A DNA stretch of 64,000 bases from Flavobacterium urocaniciphilum (GCF_900110615.1 NZ_FOEI01000005.1:124001-188000), one strand, 5' to 3'. Positions 1-8,787 are shown, counted from the first letter of the stretch. Program-made: numbers and translations. The notes: a model not told the origin generated them from the letters alone.

Positions 1-2
1 TG

Positions 3-512
3 GTTCGTCCGTTTAGAAGTGAGGTAAAACGTTACGGTGAATATTCTAAATCGGGTGAATATGTATATGATCATCCACATTTATGGGGTTCTAAAAGAAC
101 TGGACCCGATTTAATGAGAGTTGGTGGTAAATATCCTCACAGTTGGCACTTTAGTCACATGTGGAATCCACAAGCAACTACAACAGGTTCTATTATGCCT
201 GCGTATAAATGGATGTTTGATAATAAGAAAATGAAACACGACGACATTCAGAAAAAAATGGCGGTTATGAAAAACTTAGGAGTTCCATATACCGACAAAG
301 ATATTGCGACTGCTTTTGAAAGCATTGAAAAACAATCTATTGATATTGAAAAAGGATTAGAAACAGATCCGAATTTCTCTAAATCGTATGCCGCAAGTAA
401 AGAAAAAGCAAAACTAACAGGTGAGAAATTTGTTCAAATGAGAGATCGTGAAATTGTAGCCTTAATTGCTTACTTACAACGTTTAGGAACAGATATTAAA
501 GTTAAAAAATAA
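3..512 (+). CDS. ccoO: cbb3-type cytochrome c oxidase, CcoO part (C-terminal fragment)
   Basis: The frame is open from the left edge (base 3) to TAA at 510-512, giving 169 residues of a protein cut by the window. It shows GSKRTGPDL and a YPHSWHF segment followed by an SIMPAY motif, typical of the membrane-anchored mono-haem CcoO subunit of the high-affinity cbb3 terminal oxidase. The haem c motif would lie upstream, outside the window. In many Bacteroidota CcoN and CcoO are fused, and this cannot be decided here. ccoQ starts 4 bp after the stop, so the genes are one operon. Confidence 0.92.
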   Translation, partial: VRPFRSEVKRYGEYSKSGEYVYDHPHLWGSKRTGPDLMRVGGKYPHSWHFSHMWNPQATTTGSIMPAYKWMFDNKKMKHDDIQKKMAVMKNLGVPYTDKDIATAFESIEKQSIDIEKGLETDPNFSKSYAASKEKAKLTGEKFVQMRDREIVALIAYLQRLGTDIKVKK

Positions 513-516
513 GCAT

Positions 517-687
517 ATGTTAAAGTTCATCAAACACAATTTGGAAAGTATAAACGGAGTAGAAATATTTCCAATTATATCTCTAGTTCTATTCTTTACC
601 ATTTTTATTTCTTACATGGTTTACGCTTTGACGTATAGTAAAGAAAAAGTAAAATTTATGAGTGAATTACCCTTTAACGAAAACTAA
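517..687 (+). CDS. ccoQ: CcoQ-like small subunit of cbb3 oxidase
   Basis: A 56-residue protein starting 4 bp after the ccoO stop and ending 12 bp before ccoP. It has one membrane helix (about residues 17-39, rich in I, L, V and F) and a short polar tail with KEKVKFMSELPF. Size, single helix and place between ccoO and ccoP match CcoQ/FixQ, which stabilises the oxidase in the cytoplasmic membrane. Sequence conservation in this family is low, so position carries much of the call. Confidence 0.85.
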   Translation: MLKFIKHNLESINGVEIFPIISLVLFFTIFISYMVYALTYSKEKVKFMSELPFNEN

Positions 688-699
688 ATTTTTAAGATT

Positions 700-1626
700 A
701 TGAGAAAATATATTCCAGTTTATATTAGATTTCCTTTTTTCTATTTACTCGTATTTGCATTAACAGAATATTTTATTGATTCTGGAGATCGTCCAGCGTT
801 TTTAAAATACCCTGTAATTCCTATCGTACATTTGATTTTGATATTCATTTTCATTGCTATTGAACTTATTTTAAATGCGGTTGATAAAGTTACTTACGAA
901 TTATTAACGGATGAGGCTAAAAAAGAATTCGATATTGAATATGAAAAACCTTTCATGCAATCGGCTTTCTACAAAAAATGGATGCACAAAATTTCCGATT
1001 TGAAACCAATTGAAGAAGAAAAAAATATTGAATTAGATCATGAATATGATGGTATTAAAGAATTAGACAACGGTTTACCACCATGGTTCTCAGGATTGTT
1101 TTATGCTACTATCCTATTTGCTTTAGTGTATTTAGTACGTTTCCATGTTGTGGGTGATTATACTCAAGCGGAAGAATACGTAATTGAAAATACTATTGCA
1201 GAGAAAAAAGTAGAAGAATACAATAAAACGGCACCAGATTTAATGAATGTAGATAAAGTAACTCAACTTACTGATGCTGCAGCTGTTGCACAAGGAAAAG
1301 CTATTTTTGAAACCAACTGTGTATTGTGTCATAAAGCTGATGGTGGTGGTGCTATTGGTCCGAACTTAACCGATGACAATTGGATTAATGGTGGTGGAAT
1401 TAAAAACTTGTTTACTACTATTTCTGAAGGTGGTCGTCCTGGAAAAGGAATGGTTGCTTGGAAAGAAAGCTTAAAGCCAACAGAAATTCAGAAAGTAGCG
1501 AGTTATGTTATGTCGTTACACGGAACAAAGCCTGCTGGCGGAAAAGCTCCTGAAGGTGAAGTATGGACAGAAGCTGGAAGTGATAAACCTGCAGCTGAAA
1601 AGCCTGAATTAATAGCTGAAAAATAA
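700..1626 (+). CDS. ccoP: cbb3-type cytochrome c oxidase subunit III, single-haem CcoP
   Basis: 308 residues. Three hydrophobic helices (about 9-26, 37-61 and 128-148) precede a periplasmic cytochrome c domain with one haem site, CVLCH (C207, C210, H211), and a likely axial methionine M251 in GKGMVAW. Proteobacterial CcoP has two CxxCH motifs; only one is present, as is usual in Bacteroidota. The protein passes electrons from soluble cytochromes towards CcoO/CcoN. The Ala/Glu/Lys-rich C-terminal tail is probably disordered. It is in the operon with ccoQ and ccoG. Confidence 0.93.
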   Translation: MRKYIPVYIRFPFFYLLVFALTEYFIDSGDRPAFLKYPVIPIVHLILIFIFIAIELILNAVDKVTYELLTDEAKKEFDIEYEKPFMQSAFYKKWMHKISDLKPIEEEKNIELDHEYDGIKELDNGLPPWFSGLFYATILFALVYLVRFHVVGDYTQAEEYVIENTIAEKKVEEYNKTAPDLMNVDKVTQLTDAAAVAQGKAIFETNCVLCHKADGGGAIGPNLTDDNWINGGGIKNLFTTISEGGRPGKGMVAWKESLKPTEIQKVASYVMSLHGTKPAGGKAPEGEVWTEAGSDKPAAEKPELIAEK

Positions 1627-1683
1627 AAACAATTGGAATGTGAAAACATTCTGAAATATACATCCAACACAACTAAATAAAAG

Positions 1684-3108
1684 ATGATGTCGAATATTGA
1701 AGAGGAAAGTTTTAGAGACAGAATTGGAACTATTAACGAAAAAGGGAAAAGGAAATTTATTTTTCCTAAAAAGCCACAAGGTAAATTTTACAACAGAAGA
1801 AAATTACTGAGTTACGTTTTGTTAGCCTTTTTATTATCGAGCCCGTTTATAAAAATTAATGGCAATCAGTTCTTATTATTTAATGTTTTAGACAGAAGAT
1901 TCAATATTTTCGGGATGCCTTTTTGGCCACAAGACTTTTATTTAGTTGTTGTGTTAATGATCATTGGCGTTGTAGGTTTAACGCTATTTACAGTCGCCTT
2001 TGGTCGTGTGTTTTGTGGATGGTTTTGTCCGCAAACAATATTTATGGAAATGGTTTTTCGCCGCATTGAATATTGGATTGATGGCGACAGAGGTGCTCAA
2101 ATTAAATTGGAAAACCAGGAATGGAATGCTGAAAAAATTAGAAAGCGTGGCTTTAAATGGTTTGTGTTTTTTGTCATTTCGTTTGGTATTGCAAATGTGT
2201 TTTTAGCCTATTTAGTAGGAAGTGATACGTTGTTTGCAATGGTTAAAGAAGGTCCTTTGAGTAATGTAAAAACCTTAGTGGTATTAATCATTTTTACGTT
2301 CATCTTTTACTTTGTATTTACCTGGTTTAGAGAACAAGTATGCATTATTGCTTGTCCGTACGGAAGATTACAAGGCGTTTTATTGGATAATAAATCTATT
2401 GTTGTTGCCTATGATTATGTTCGTGGTGAAGGTGAAAACGGTAGAGCTAAATTCAAAAAAAATGAAGATCGAAACACTTTAAAATTTGGAGATTGTATCG
2501 ATTGTCATCAATGTGTGAATGTTTGTCCGACTGGAATTGACATCCGTAATGGTACGCAATTAGAATGTACGAATTGCACCGCTTGTATGGATGAATGTGA
2601 CTTGATGATGGAAAAGGTGAATTTACAAAAAGGGTTAATTCGCTTTGCTAGTGAAGTTGAAATTTCTAAGAAAGAAAAGTTCAAACTTACCACAAGAATG
2701 AAAGGTTATATTGCGGTATTAGCGATTCTTTCAACCATTATGGTTTCGATGATTGTTTTACGAACAGAAGTAGATACTAAGATTTTACGATTATCAGGAC
2801 AATTATATGAGGAAAAAGGTTCAAACATTAGTAATGTGTACACGTATCGAATCATTAATAAAACCAATGACAACTTAAAAAACATCACTTTTAAGATTAC
2901 CAATCCGAAACAAGGAAAATTGAAATTGGTAGGAAATTCAACGCTTCATGTAAATAAAGCAAGTGCTACAACAGGTACTTTGTTTGTGGAAATTCCGACC
3001 GTTTTATTAGAAACCGATAATACCAAAATTAATATAGAAGTACATCAAGGAAATAAAGTGATTCAAACCATAACCACTAATTTTCTTGGTCCGAGAACGT
3101 TTAATTAA
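1684..3108 (+). CDS. ccoG: cytochrome c oxidase accessory protein CcoG (FixG/RdxA family)
   Basis: 474 residues, the usual family length. Several membrane helices carry the CGWFCPQT and CIIACPYGRLQG motifs of the NapH/RdxA type. A cytoplasmic double 4Fe-4S domain follows, with CIDCHQCVNVCP and then CTNCTACMDEC. The C-terminal immunoglobulin-like periplasmic domain (about 370-474) is the IG-like domain of CcoG. The family is needed for copper delivery and assembly of cbb3 oxidase. Two ATGs are adjacent (1684, 1687) and either could be used. ccoH begins 12 bp downstream. Confidence 0.94.
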   Translation: MMSNIEEESFRDRIGTINEKGKRKFIFPKKPQGKFYNRRKLLSYVLLAFLLSSPFIKINGNQFLLFNVLDRRFNIFGMPFWPQDFYLVVVLMIIGVVGLTLFTVAFGRVFCGWFCPQTIFMEMVFRRIEYWIDGDRGAQIKLENQEWNAEKIRKRGFKWFVFFVISFGIANVFLAYLVGSDTLFAMVKEGPLSNVKTLVVLIIFTFIFYFVFTWFREQVCIIACPYGRLQGVLLDNKSIVVAYDYVRGEGENGRAKFKKNEDRNTLKFGDCIDCHQCVNVCPTGIDIRNGTQLECTNCTACMDECDLMMEKVNLQKGLIRFASEVEISKKEKFKLTTRMKGYIAVLAILSTIMVSMIVLRTEVDTKILRLSGQLYEEKGSNISNVYTYRIINKTNDNLKNITFKITNPKQGKLKLVGNSTLHVNKASATTGTLFVEIPTVLLETDNTKINIEVHQGNKVIQTITTNFLGPRTFN

Positions 3109-3120
3109 AAAATTCATATT

Positions 3121-3567
3121 ATGAAAATAAATTGGGGTACAGGAATAATCATTGGCTTTGGAAGCTTTATGGTCTTTATATTATCATTTGTGTTTTTAGT
3201 GCAGTCTAATTCAAAATACGATAACGAATTAGTGGCAGATGATTACTACAAACAAGAAAGTGTAGTGCAACAAGAAATTGAGAGTCAACAACTTTCTAAT
3301 GCTTTAAAAACAAAATTAAAAATTGAAAAAACGAAAGATGGATTGCAAATAGTTTTTCCGTCTGATATTGATTATCAAAAAATAAAAGGAACTATTTCCC
3401 TATACAGACCGTCTAATCAAAAATTGGATTTTGAAACAAAGATTACTCTTTCAAGTCCAATAATGCTCATACCTAATCATAAATTGGTTGGCGGTCTATG
3501 GGAAGTATCTGTTGATTGGAAGGTTGATGAATTGTCTTATTTAAATAAAGAAACGGTTTATTTTTGA
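3121..3567 (+). CDS. ccoH: CcoH/FixH family cbb3 oxidase assembly protein
   Basis: 148 residues with one N-terminal membrane helix (about 7-27) and a periplasmic part that contains YDNELVADDYYKQE, a motif found in FixH-like proteins. The family acts in cbb3 oxidase assembly and copper handling. The gene lies 12 bp after ccoG. Its stop codon is followed one base later by a long heptanucleotide repeat tract. Confidence 0.86.
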   Translation: MKINWGTGIIIGFGSFMVFILSFVFLVQSNSKYDNELVADDYYKQESVVQQEIESQQLSNALKTKLKIEKTKDGLQIVFPSDIDYQKIKGTISLYRPSNQKLDFETKITLSSPIMLIPNHKLVGGLWEVSVDWKVDELSYLNKETVYF

Positions 3568-3568
3568 T

Positions 3569-3663
3569 TTACGAGTTACGATTTGGGATTTACGAATTGT
3601 AAATTACGAGTTACGATTTACGAGTTACAATTTGGGAATTACGAATTGAGATTTACGAATTGG
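3569..3663. repeat. Heptanucleotide repeat tract, 13 units, TTACGAR family
   Basis: Starting one base after the ccoH stop, thirteen consecutive 7-nt units all begin with TT (ttacgag, ttacgat, ttgggat, ttacgaa and so on), plus a partial last unit. The 7-nt register never slips although individual units differ at up to four positions. There is no coding sequence in it. Confidence 0.9.
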
Positions 3664-3672
3664 TCCTTCGAC

Positions 3673-3688
3673 TCCCGAAGTTTCGGGA
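3673..3688. repeat. Dispersed 16-bp palindrome TCCCGAA-NN-TTCGGGA, copy 1
   Basis: Perfect 7-bp arms with spacer gt. The same palindrome occurs at 16067-16082 (spacer at) and inside the terminator at 55668-55683 (spacer ta). No T-run follows here, so it is not an obvious terminator. Confidence 0.8.
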
Positions 3689-3719
3689 AAGGGTGACAAA
3701 TTAGATTTTATGATAAACC

Positions 3720-3747
3720 ATTCACTTTTCACTAATTACTAATTACT
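3720..3747. repeat. Heptanucleotide repeat tract, 4 units, AATTACT family
   Basis: attcact, tttcact, aattact, aattact in unbroken 7-nt register, ending 6 bp before the next ATG. The reverse complement matches the tract at 48558-48592 (GTGAWTA/GTAATTA words). Confidence 0.75.
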
Positions 3748-3753
3748 AAAAAA

Positions 3754-4455
3754 ATGCTTTATTCTGCTCTAATATTCGGATTTATAAGTAGTTTGCACTG
3801 CATAGGTATGTGTGGTCCGATTGCTTTAATGATTCCTGTAGATCGAAATAATGTTTTACAAAAATGGTTACAAATTAGCACCTATCAAATTGGAAGAGTT
3901 ACAGCTTATACTTCTTTAGGTTTACTTTTCGGAATGTTAGGTGCTGGTTTTTTCCTGGCTGGTTTTCAGCAGCAATTATCTATTATTGTTGGAGTTTTAA
4001 TGATTTTAGTTGCCATTATTCCTGAAAAAAAATTGGCTCAATACAACTTTTCAAAACCTATTTATCATTTAATTAGTGGGGTTAAAACCCAATTAGGCTT
4101 ACAATTTAAAAAGAAGAGTTATAAATCGTTGTTTTTAATTGGCTTATTTAACGGCTATTTGCCATGCGGAATGGTGTATGTAGCACTATTTGGTGCTATG
4201 GCCATGAATAATGTATTTATGGGAAGTTTATACATGACTTTATTCGGATTAGGAACCATTCCTTTAATGATGGTTTTAGTGAACTTCTTGAAAACCACTC
4301 AGTTTTCATATTATTCTAAATTTCAAAAAATAATTCCAATACTGATCATTTGTATTGGAATTCTATTTATTCTTAGAGGATTTGGGTTAAATATCCCTTA
4401 TATCTCTCCTAGTATCATGCATTTACATATTCAACCTGAAGTTAATTGTCATTAG
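3754..4455 (+). CDS. SafE/DsbD-like integral membrane protein of the cbb3 cluster
   Basis: 233 residues with about six membrane helices. The N-terminus has SLHCIGMCGP, the cysteine motif of the sulfite exporter TauE/SafE-like (DsbD_2) family; a second half carries FNGYLPCGMVYVA. Proteins of this family encoded beside cco genes are linked to cytochrome c or copper-site maturation, and the paired cysteines would fit a thiol or copper role. Despite the family name, sulfite export is not supported. It is probably co-transcribed with the cco genes, although 186 bp of repeats intervene. Confidence 0.8.
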   Translation: MLYSALIFGFISSLHCIGMCGPIALMIPVDRNNVLQKWLQISTYQIGRVTAYTSLGLLFGMLGAGFFLAGFQQQLSIIVGVLMILVAIIPEKKLAQYNFSKPIYHLISGVKTQLGLQFKKKSYKSLFLIGLFNGYLPCGMVYVALFGAMAMNNVFMGSLYMTLFGLGTIPLMMVLVNFLKTTQFSYYSKFQKIIPILIICIGILFILRGFGLNIPYISPSIMHLHIQPEVNCH

Positions 4456-4462
4456 TTTTTTT

Positions 4463-4598
4463 AGTGGCAGAGTTACTGAGTTACTGAGTTACTGAGTTAC
4501 TGAGTAGCAAAGTGGCAAAGTGGCAAAGTGGCAGAGTTACAGAGTAGCAGAGTTACAGAGTGGCAGAGTTACAGAGTTGCAGAGTAGCAAAGTGGAAT
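4463..4598. repeat. Octanucleotide repeat tract, 17 units, AGTKRCAR family
   Basis: Beginning 8 bp after the preceding stop, seventeen 8-nt units (agttactg, agtagcaa, agtggcag, agttacag and variants) run in perfect register with no indel. Every unit starts with AGT. It lies in a 404-bp gene-free gap between convergent genes. Confidence 0.92.
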
Positions 4599-4631
4599 TT
4601 CTTATATCTTTTTCTCCATAAAACTATGGCT

Positions 4632-4853
4632 CTTTGAATCTTTGAATCATTGTCCCTTTGTCTCTATGAAACTTAACCTACTTACCTCTTTGAAACTTTG
4701 AAACTTCATCTTTGAAACTTTGTCCCTTTGTCTCTTTGAAACTTTCTCCCTTTGTCCCTTTGTCTCTTTGAAACTTTATCTCCTACCCTCTTTGAATCTT
4801 TGAAACTTTGTCTCTTTGAAACTTAATCTCTTTAAAACTTTGAAACTTCAATT
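4632..4853. repeat. Octanucleotide repeat tract, about 28 units, CTTTGAAA/CTTTGTCY family
   Basis: Units such as ctttgaaa, ctttgtcc, ctttgtct and ctttgaat repeat every 8 nt; one 6-nt unit at 4704-4709 is the only slip. The tract fills the rest of the gap and ends 6 bp before the hemN stop codon. The strands are strongly asymmetric (almost no G outside the TTTG word). I see no gene here. Confidence 0.92.
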
Positions 4854-4859
4854 CTAATT

Positions 4860-6221
4860 TTATATCGTCATTGAAAACAATTCTGTTTGTGGTGCTTTTC
4901 TACGTAATCGTAAATCAAAAGCCATACAAATGTTTCTAACAAATGCTTTTCCTAAATCGGTGACTTTAATAGAATCATCTTCAATTATTAATAAACCATC
5001 TTGTTCCATTTCTTCTAAGTTTTCTAAAACTCCATAAATATCTGGGAAAAACAAAGCTTCCTCTTTCCATGATGTTTCAAAATGGCACATTAAATTCAAA
5101 ATATGTTTTCTGATAATTAAATCTTCTTGAGATAAATGATGTCCTCTAAAAACGGGTAATTTATTTGCTTCAATTTTTGTGTAATAATCTTCTAATGATT
5201 TTTCGTTTTGAGCAAAACTATTCCAACTGTCGCTTATAGAAGAAACTCCCAATCCGATCATCACCTCTGTTTTAGAAGCTGTATAACCCATAAAATTTCG
5301 ATGCAGATTCTTGTTTTCAAAAGCTTGATACATTTCGTCTGTTGGCAAGGCAAAATGGTCCATTCCGATTTCTAAATAGCCAATTTCTAAAAGCATTTTC
5401 TTTCCAATTTCATATAATTGTCGTTTGGCATCACTTTGCGGAATGTCTTCGTCTTTAAATCCTCTTTGTCCGTTTCCTTTTAGCCAAGGCACATGAGCAT
5501 AACTATAGAAAGAAATTCTGTCGGGCATTAACGATTTGGTTTTTAAAATTGTATCTACCACATCTTTTAAATTCTGAAAAGGTAATCCGTAAATTAAATC
5601 GTGACCAATAGACGTGTACCCTATTTCCTTGGCCCAAAGCGTAACTTTTGCTACATTTTGGAATGGTTGTACGCGATGGATAGCTTGTTGTACGGTTGGA
5701 CTATAATCTTGTACTCCGAAACTTACCCTTCTGAATCCTAAATTGTATAATGTTTGTAAGTGTTCTTTAGTAGTATTATTAGGATGACCTTCAAAACTAA
5801 AAATGTAATCATCTGCTTTGTTAGCCGTTTCGAAAATTCCATTCATCAACAACGTTAAATTTTCTGTAGAAAAGAAAGTTGGCGTTCCACCACCTAAATG
5901 AATTTCTTTGATGTTTGGCTTTCTTGAAAACAAATCGCAATACATACGCCATTCTTTGATAACCGCTTTAATGTAAGGTGATTCTACTTCATGTCGTTTC
6001 GTAATTCGTTTGTTACAGCCACAAAAAGTGCATAAACTTTCGCAAAAAGGTAAATGAATGTATAAACTTATTCCTTCAGTATGATTCGAAATTTTGAAGG
6101 TTTCTTTTAAATTTTGAATCCATTGTTGTTCCGTAAAAGCATCTTCTTCCCAAAAAGGAACAGTTGGATAACTTGTGTATCTCGGACCAGGAACGTTATA
6201 TTTTTGAATAAGTGACAGCAT
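4860..6221 (-). CDS. hemN: Oxygen-independent coproporphyrinogen III oxidase
   Basis: 453 residues, normal for HemN. The radical-SAM motif is at C60-x3-C64-x2-C67 with the extra C69 typical of HemN, followed by HLGGGTPTFF. It decarboxylates coproporphyrinogen III to protoporphyrinogen IX without O2, a cytoplasmic step of haem synthesis. The N-terminal YNVPGPRYTSYPTVPFW is a family signature that separates it from HemW. The gene stands alone on the minus strand with its own promoter and an Fnr-like palindrome upstream, which fits induction at low oxygen together with the cbb3 oxidase nearby. Confidence 0.96.
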   Translation of the reverse strand: MLSLIQKYNVPGPRYTSYPTVPFWEEDAFTEQQWIQNLKETFKISNHTEGISLYIHLPFCESLCTFCGCNKRITKRHEVESPYIKAVIKEWRMYCDLFSRKPNIKEIHLGGGTPTFFSTENLTLLMNGIFETANKADDYIFSFEGHPNNTTKEHLQTLYNLGFRRVSFGVQDYSPTVQQAIHRVQPFQNVAKVTLWAKEIGYTSIGHDLIYGLPFQNLKDVVDTILKTKSLMPDRISFYSYAHVPWLKGNGQRGFKDEDIPQSDAKRQLYEIGKKMLLEIGYLEIGMDHFALPTDEMYQAFENKNLHRNFMGYTASKTEVMIGLGVSSISDSWNSFAQNEKSLEDYYTKIEANKLPVFRGHHLSQEDLIIRKHILNLMCHFETSWKEEALFFPDIYGVLENLEEMEQDGLLIIEDDSIKVTDLGKAFVRNICMAFDLRLRRKAPQTELFSMTI

Positions 6222-6239
6222 AACTTTTAGAATTTACTC

Positions 6240-6247
6240 CAAAAGTA
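6240..6247 (-). promoter_or_regulatory. hemN -7 promoter element TACTTTTG
   Basis: Reading the minus strand, TACTTTTG matches the Bacteroidota TAnnTTTG form, about 19 bp before the hemN ATG. No TTTG is present at the -33 spacing (that position reads TAAT), which suggests activator dependence. Confidence 0.55.
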
Positions 6248-6268
6248 GCCGTTATGCAGGGTTTAAAT

Positions 6269-6284
6269 TATGACATTTGTCATA
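6269..6284. promoter_or_regulatory. Fnr/Crp-type operator upstream of hemN
   Basis: Perfect palindrome tatgacatttgtcata; the core reads ATGAC-N4-GTCAT. Its centre is 36.5 bp upstream of the last base of the hemN -7 box, so about -42 from the likely transcription start, the classical class II activator position. The site at 13129-13144 has the same geometry. Confidence 0.6.
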
Positions 6285-6299
6285 CTTACCAATTATCTA

Positions 6300-6680
6300 C
6301 TAATAAAATTTTCCGTCAACGTAATACCAATGCTCTTGAAATTTGATAAAAGTCGACTTTTCATGATGTTCTTGTGGTTTACCTAATTGATCGAAATAAA
6401 ACGCTTTGAATTCAACTGTATTTTCAGCTACATGAATGATTTCTAATTTGACCCAAGTGTTTTGCTTAGACCAAGCTAAAATATCAGATTTATTAGCGTA
6501 TTTTCTTTGAGAAACGTGAGTAGTATTGTATAAATATTCTGCATCGCCAATAGTGTATGCAGTATATCGAGATCGCATTAATTTTTCGGCTGTTGGTGCA
6601 TTTCCTTCTAAAATAAAAGGCAAACAACATTTATCCATTTCATTTTCACTGCCACAAGGGCAAAGTTTATTGTTGCTCAT
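6300..6680 (-). CDS. ychJ: YchJ family protein with SEC-C-like zinc motif
   Basis: 126 residues. The N-terminus CPCGSENEMDKCC (C7, C9, C18, C19) is the SEC-C-type zinc-binding motif of the YchJ/UPF0225 family, and the SRYTAYTIGDAEYLYNTTH segment is also characteristic. The NTF2-like C-terminal part ends with WYYVDGKFY. The molecular function of the family is not established. The start overlaps the end of the upstream small gene by 14 bp, so the two are translated from one message. Confidence 0.88.
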   Translation of the reverse strand: MSNNKLCPCGSENEMDKCCLPFILEGNAPTAEKLMRSRYTAYTIGDAEYLYNTTHVSQRKYANKSDILAWSKQNTWVKLEIIHVAENTVEFKAFYFDQLGKPQEHHEKSTFIKFQEHWYYVDGKFY

Positions 6681-6891
6681 TTTTCATTTTATTTTGTAAA
6701 TGCTTTAATAACATTTGATATTTACTCAGTTCAATTAATTCATTGTTGTCTGAAGTTAAATCGATTAAATCTTCAATTTCATCATTTACTTCTGATAATA
6801 AAATTGAGGCTTTTACATTGTTTTTGGCTACAATACAATCGATTATTGCTTGAATTTTGGGTTTTAGGTTTGTTATTGGTGTGTTGTTCAT
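6667..6891 (-). CDS. Small conserved hypothetical protein upstream of ychJ
   Basis: 74 residues, acidic and Leu/Ile/Asn-rich, predicted mostly helical (IQAIIDCIVAKNNVKA, then EIEDLIDLTSDNNELIEL). No signal peptide or membrane helix. It overlaps ychJ by 14 bp, which supports it being real and co-translated. I do not recognise the family. Confidence 0.6.
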   Translation of the reverse strand: MNNTPITNLKPKIQAIIDCIVAKNNVKASILLSEVNDEIEDLIDLTSDNNELIELSKYQMLLKHLQNKMKNEQQ

Positions 6892-7156
6892 TGGATTCTT
6901 TTTTATTCTTCAATTAATGAAGCTCTTTTGAGGTACCAAGTTACTATCTTTTCTTTTGTCTTGATACAAAAGAAACAAAAAATCAAGTCTTAGAATCTTC
7001 AACGGTCAAATTATTCCTCAAATTCAAAATTAAATAACTCGGCAAGCCTCAAACAGATTTTATTTTTACGCATTCTTCGTCGATTTGACAACGTCTCCAG
7101 ATTCTTATGACCAACTTTTATAAGAAAAATAGAATAAACAAAAATCAAAAATCCTA
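6892..7156. other. Intergenic region with imperfect inverted repeats, no gene
   Basis: About 265 bp without a supported gene. It contains an inverted repeat, tcttttgt-N6-acaaaaga, at 6952-6973. The stretch resembles interspersed non-coding sequence rather than a decayed gene, but no second copy is in the window. Confidence 0.4.
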
Positions 7157-7184
7157 ATTCGTAAATCGTAAATCGTAAATCCCT
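7157..7184. repeat. Heptanucleotide repeat tract, 4 units, same family as 3569
   Basis: attcgta, aatcgta, aatcgta, aatccct in 7-nt register; the reverse complement gives TTACGAT, the word of the tract at 3569-3663. The tract runs into the stop codon (7183-7185) of the minus-strand methyltransferase-like gene. Confidence 0.75.
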
Positions 7185-8787
7185 AGCCTCTAAGTAAGTT
7201 GATGCTTACTGTAGCATAATTTGTATTCGGGAATTTCTTGTAATATAACGGATCTGGGAATAAACCTACTTCTGCAGCTATTTTATGTAATACATCAATT
7301 TCCACTATGTATTGGTCTGAAAATCCGTGTGTTGCATCATAAGCAGTTGCAGCTGTATTTCCTAAATTTGCTGCTGTAATTTGCGGTGGAATAGTATGCA
7401 ATTCAATGATTAGTAATCCGAATTTATGAACGTATTTCGACCATTTTTCTAAATGTTCAAACAAATTATCTTCTACTTCATTATTTTTGATCCAAGCTCC
7501 TCTATGTGCAAAAGCTCCGCTAGAGGTACTAATTCTATCTTTAGAAGGATTTTTTGGTTGTTCCCAAATACGATTATGATCTAAAAACGTACGAACGTTT
7601 AGTAAATCTTTTAAATCGATATTATAATTTTCTTGTAAATCAGAAGCCAATAATTCTGGATTTCCAATATCTCCCCAAATTACTTTAGCCCAAATATCTG
7701 CTTTAATTAAATTGGCTCTAGTTACTTTTAAAGCTGCTTGATTATAATCGGCTCCAACTAAAAACAACGGATATTCATCTAACATTTTACCACGGATGGT
7801 TTGACGTTCAATAACTTCAAAAATATGTTGTAAGAATGCACCATTACCACAACCCATATCTAAAATCCCTTTAGGTTGTTCGTTTATTGGCTTGTTAAAT
7901 AATTCGATGATGATTTCATCAATTACTTTGAAATATGTGGTATGAGCTCCACCACTTCCCCACACATTCATTTCTCTGTTCACGTGTATTTCGTCTTCAC
8001 CAACTGCTGTATCACGAAGTAAATTCGGATTTCCGAATAAAAGTGTGTCAACATTTTTAAACATTGGTAAATAAGAAACCGTTACACCATATGCAGAAGC
8101 ACGTTTGGCAAATGACAAGCCTAATTCGGTAAATTGATAGTTGTTGTTTTTGCGTGTGAACCAACCCAAATGCGTGAAAAAGTCTAATATAATTTTAAAA
8201 ACATCTGGATGTTTATGAAACTCTTCCGGACTAAACGATGTTTCCATAAAATACTTATGAAACATACCTGTCATTCCTAAACTTACTATAATTGGTCCGA
8301 CTAAATATCCTTCAATATGTGCTAAAAATTGCTCTTGAATGGCTCTTTCTTCTGTAGTATCCGACAATTGAATGTGACAATTGTTTTTATACCATTCAAA
8401 TAACATATTTAAATCGTGATATGATTCTGGTTGAATTTGTACTGAAGTAAACCAATCTTTTTCTTTTAAAACATCAACAACCTCTTCATATACAGGTGCT
8501 AATGAAAAAGATAAGCTTGATTTTGAATTGGTTTTTACAACAACTGTATTAGTTGTATTGTCTAAATTATAATCTAACATGCCTTGTGATGCCAAAACAC
8601 GCAAAGCAATGTTTAAATACCCTTCATTGGCTTTGAATTCGGAAGTTAATTGTGACAAAGTAACTTCTTTATGCTCTAATAAATATTGTAAAATTCCTTT
8701 TTGAAATAATGAATAAACAACTGGTGCAGTTACTAATCCGTCTAAATGTTGAAAAATTCTTTGTCTAAAATTGGTTGTAGTAGTCAT
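7183..8787 (-). CDS. Class I SAM-dependent methyltransferase-like protein (AprA-MT2-like)
   Basis: 534 residues from the ATG at 8787; a longer frame opens at 8838, but MTTTTNFRQRIFQHLDG is the more natural N-terminus. The first part resembles a winged-helix dimerisation domain (LLEHKEVTLSQLTSEFKANE). The SAM-binding motif I is ILDMGCGNGAF (308-318), followed by GADYNQAALKVTRANL as motif II. Size and the HRGAWI segment recall the methyltransferase domains of polyketide-type enzymes. The substrate is unknown and no biosynthetic cluster surrounds it. Confidence 0.65.
   Translation of the reverse strand: MTTTTNFRQRIFQHLDGLVTAPVVYSLFQKGILQYLLEHKEVTLSQLTSEFKANEGYLNIALRVLASQGMLDYNLDNTTNTVVVKTNSKSSLSFSLAPVYEEVVDVLKEKDWFTSVQIQPESYHDLNMLFEWYKNNCHIQLSDTTEERAIQEQFLAHIEGYLVGPIIVSLGMTGMFHKYFMETSFSPEEFHKHPDVFKIILDFFTHLGWFTRKNNNYQFTELGLSFAKRASAYGVTVSYLPMFKNVDTLLFGNPNLLRDTAVGEDEIHVNREMNVWGSGGAHTTYFKVIDEIIIELFNKPINEQPKGILDMGCGNGAFLQHIFEVIERQTIRGKMLDEYPLFLVGADYNQAALKVTRANLIKADIWAKVIWGDIGNPELLASDLQENYNIDLKDLLNVRTFLDHNRIWEQPKNPSKDRISTSSGAFAHRGAWIKNNEVEDNLFEHLEKWSKYVHKFGLLIIELHTIPPQITAANLGNTAATAYDATHGFSDQYIVEIDVLHKIAAEVGLFPDPLYYKKFPNTNYATVSINLLRG

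Noticed and set aside
3754..4455. True sulfite exporter
   Set aside because: The CIGMCGP motif and location in the cco cluster fit the SafE/DsbD-like maturation branch better than sulfite transport.
4463..4853. CRISPR-like array
   Set aside because: Units are contiguous and 8 nt long, with no unique spacers and no cas genes in the window.
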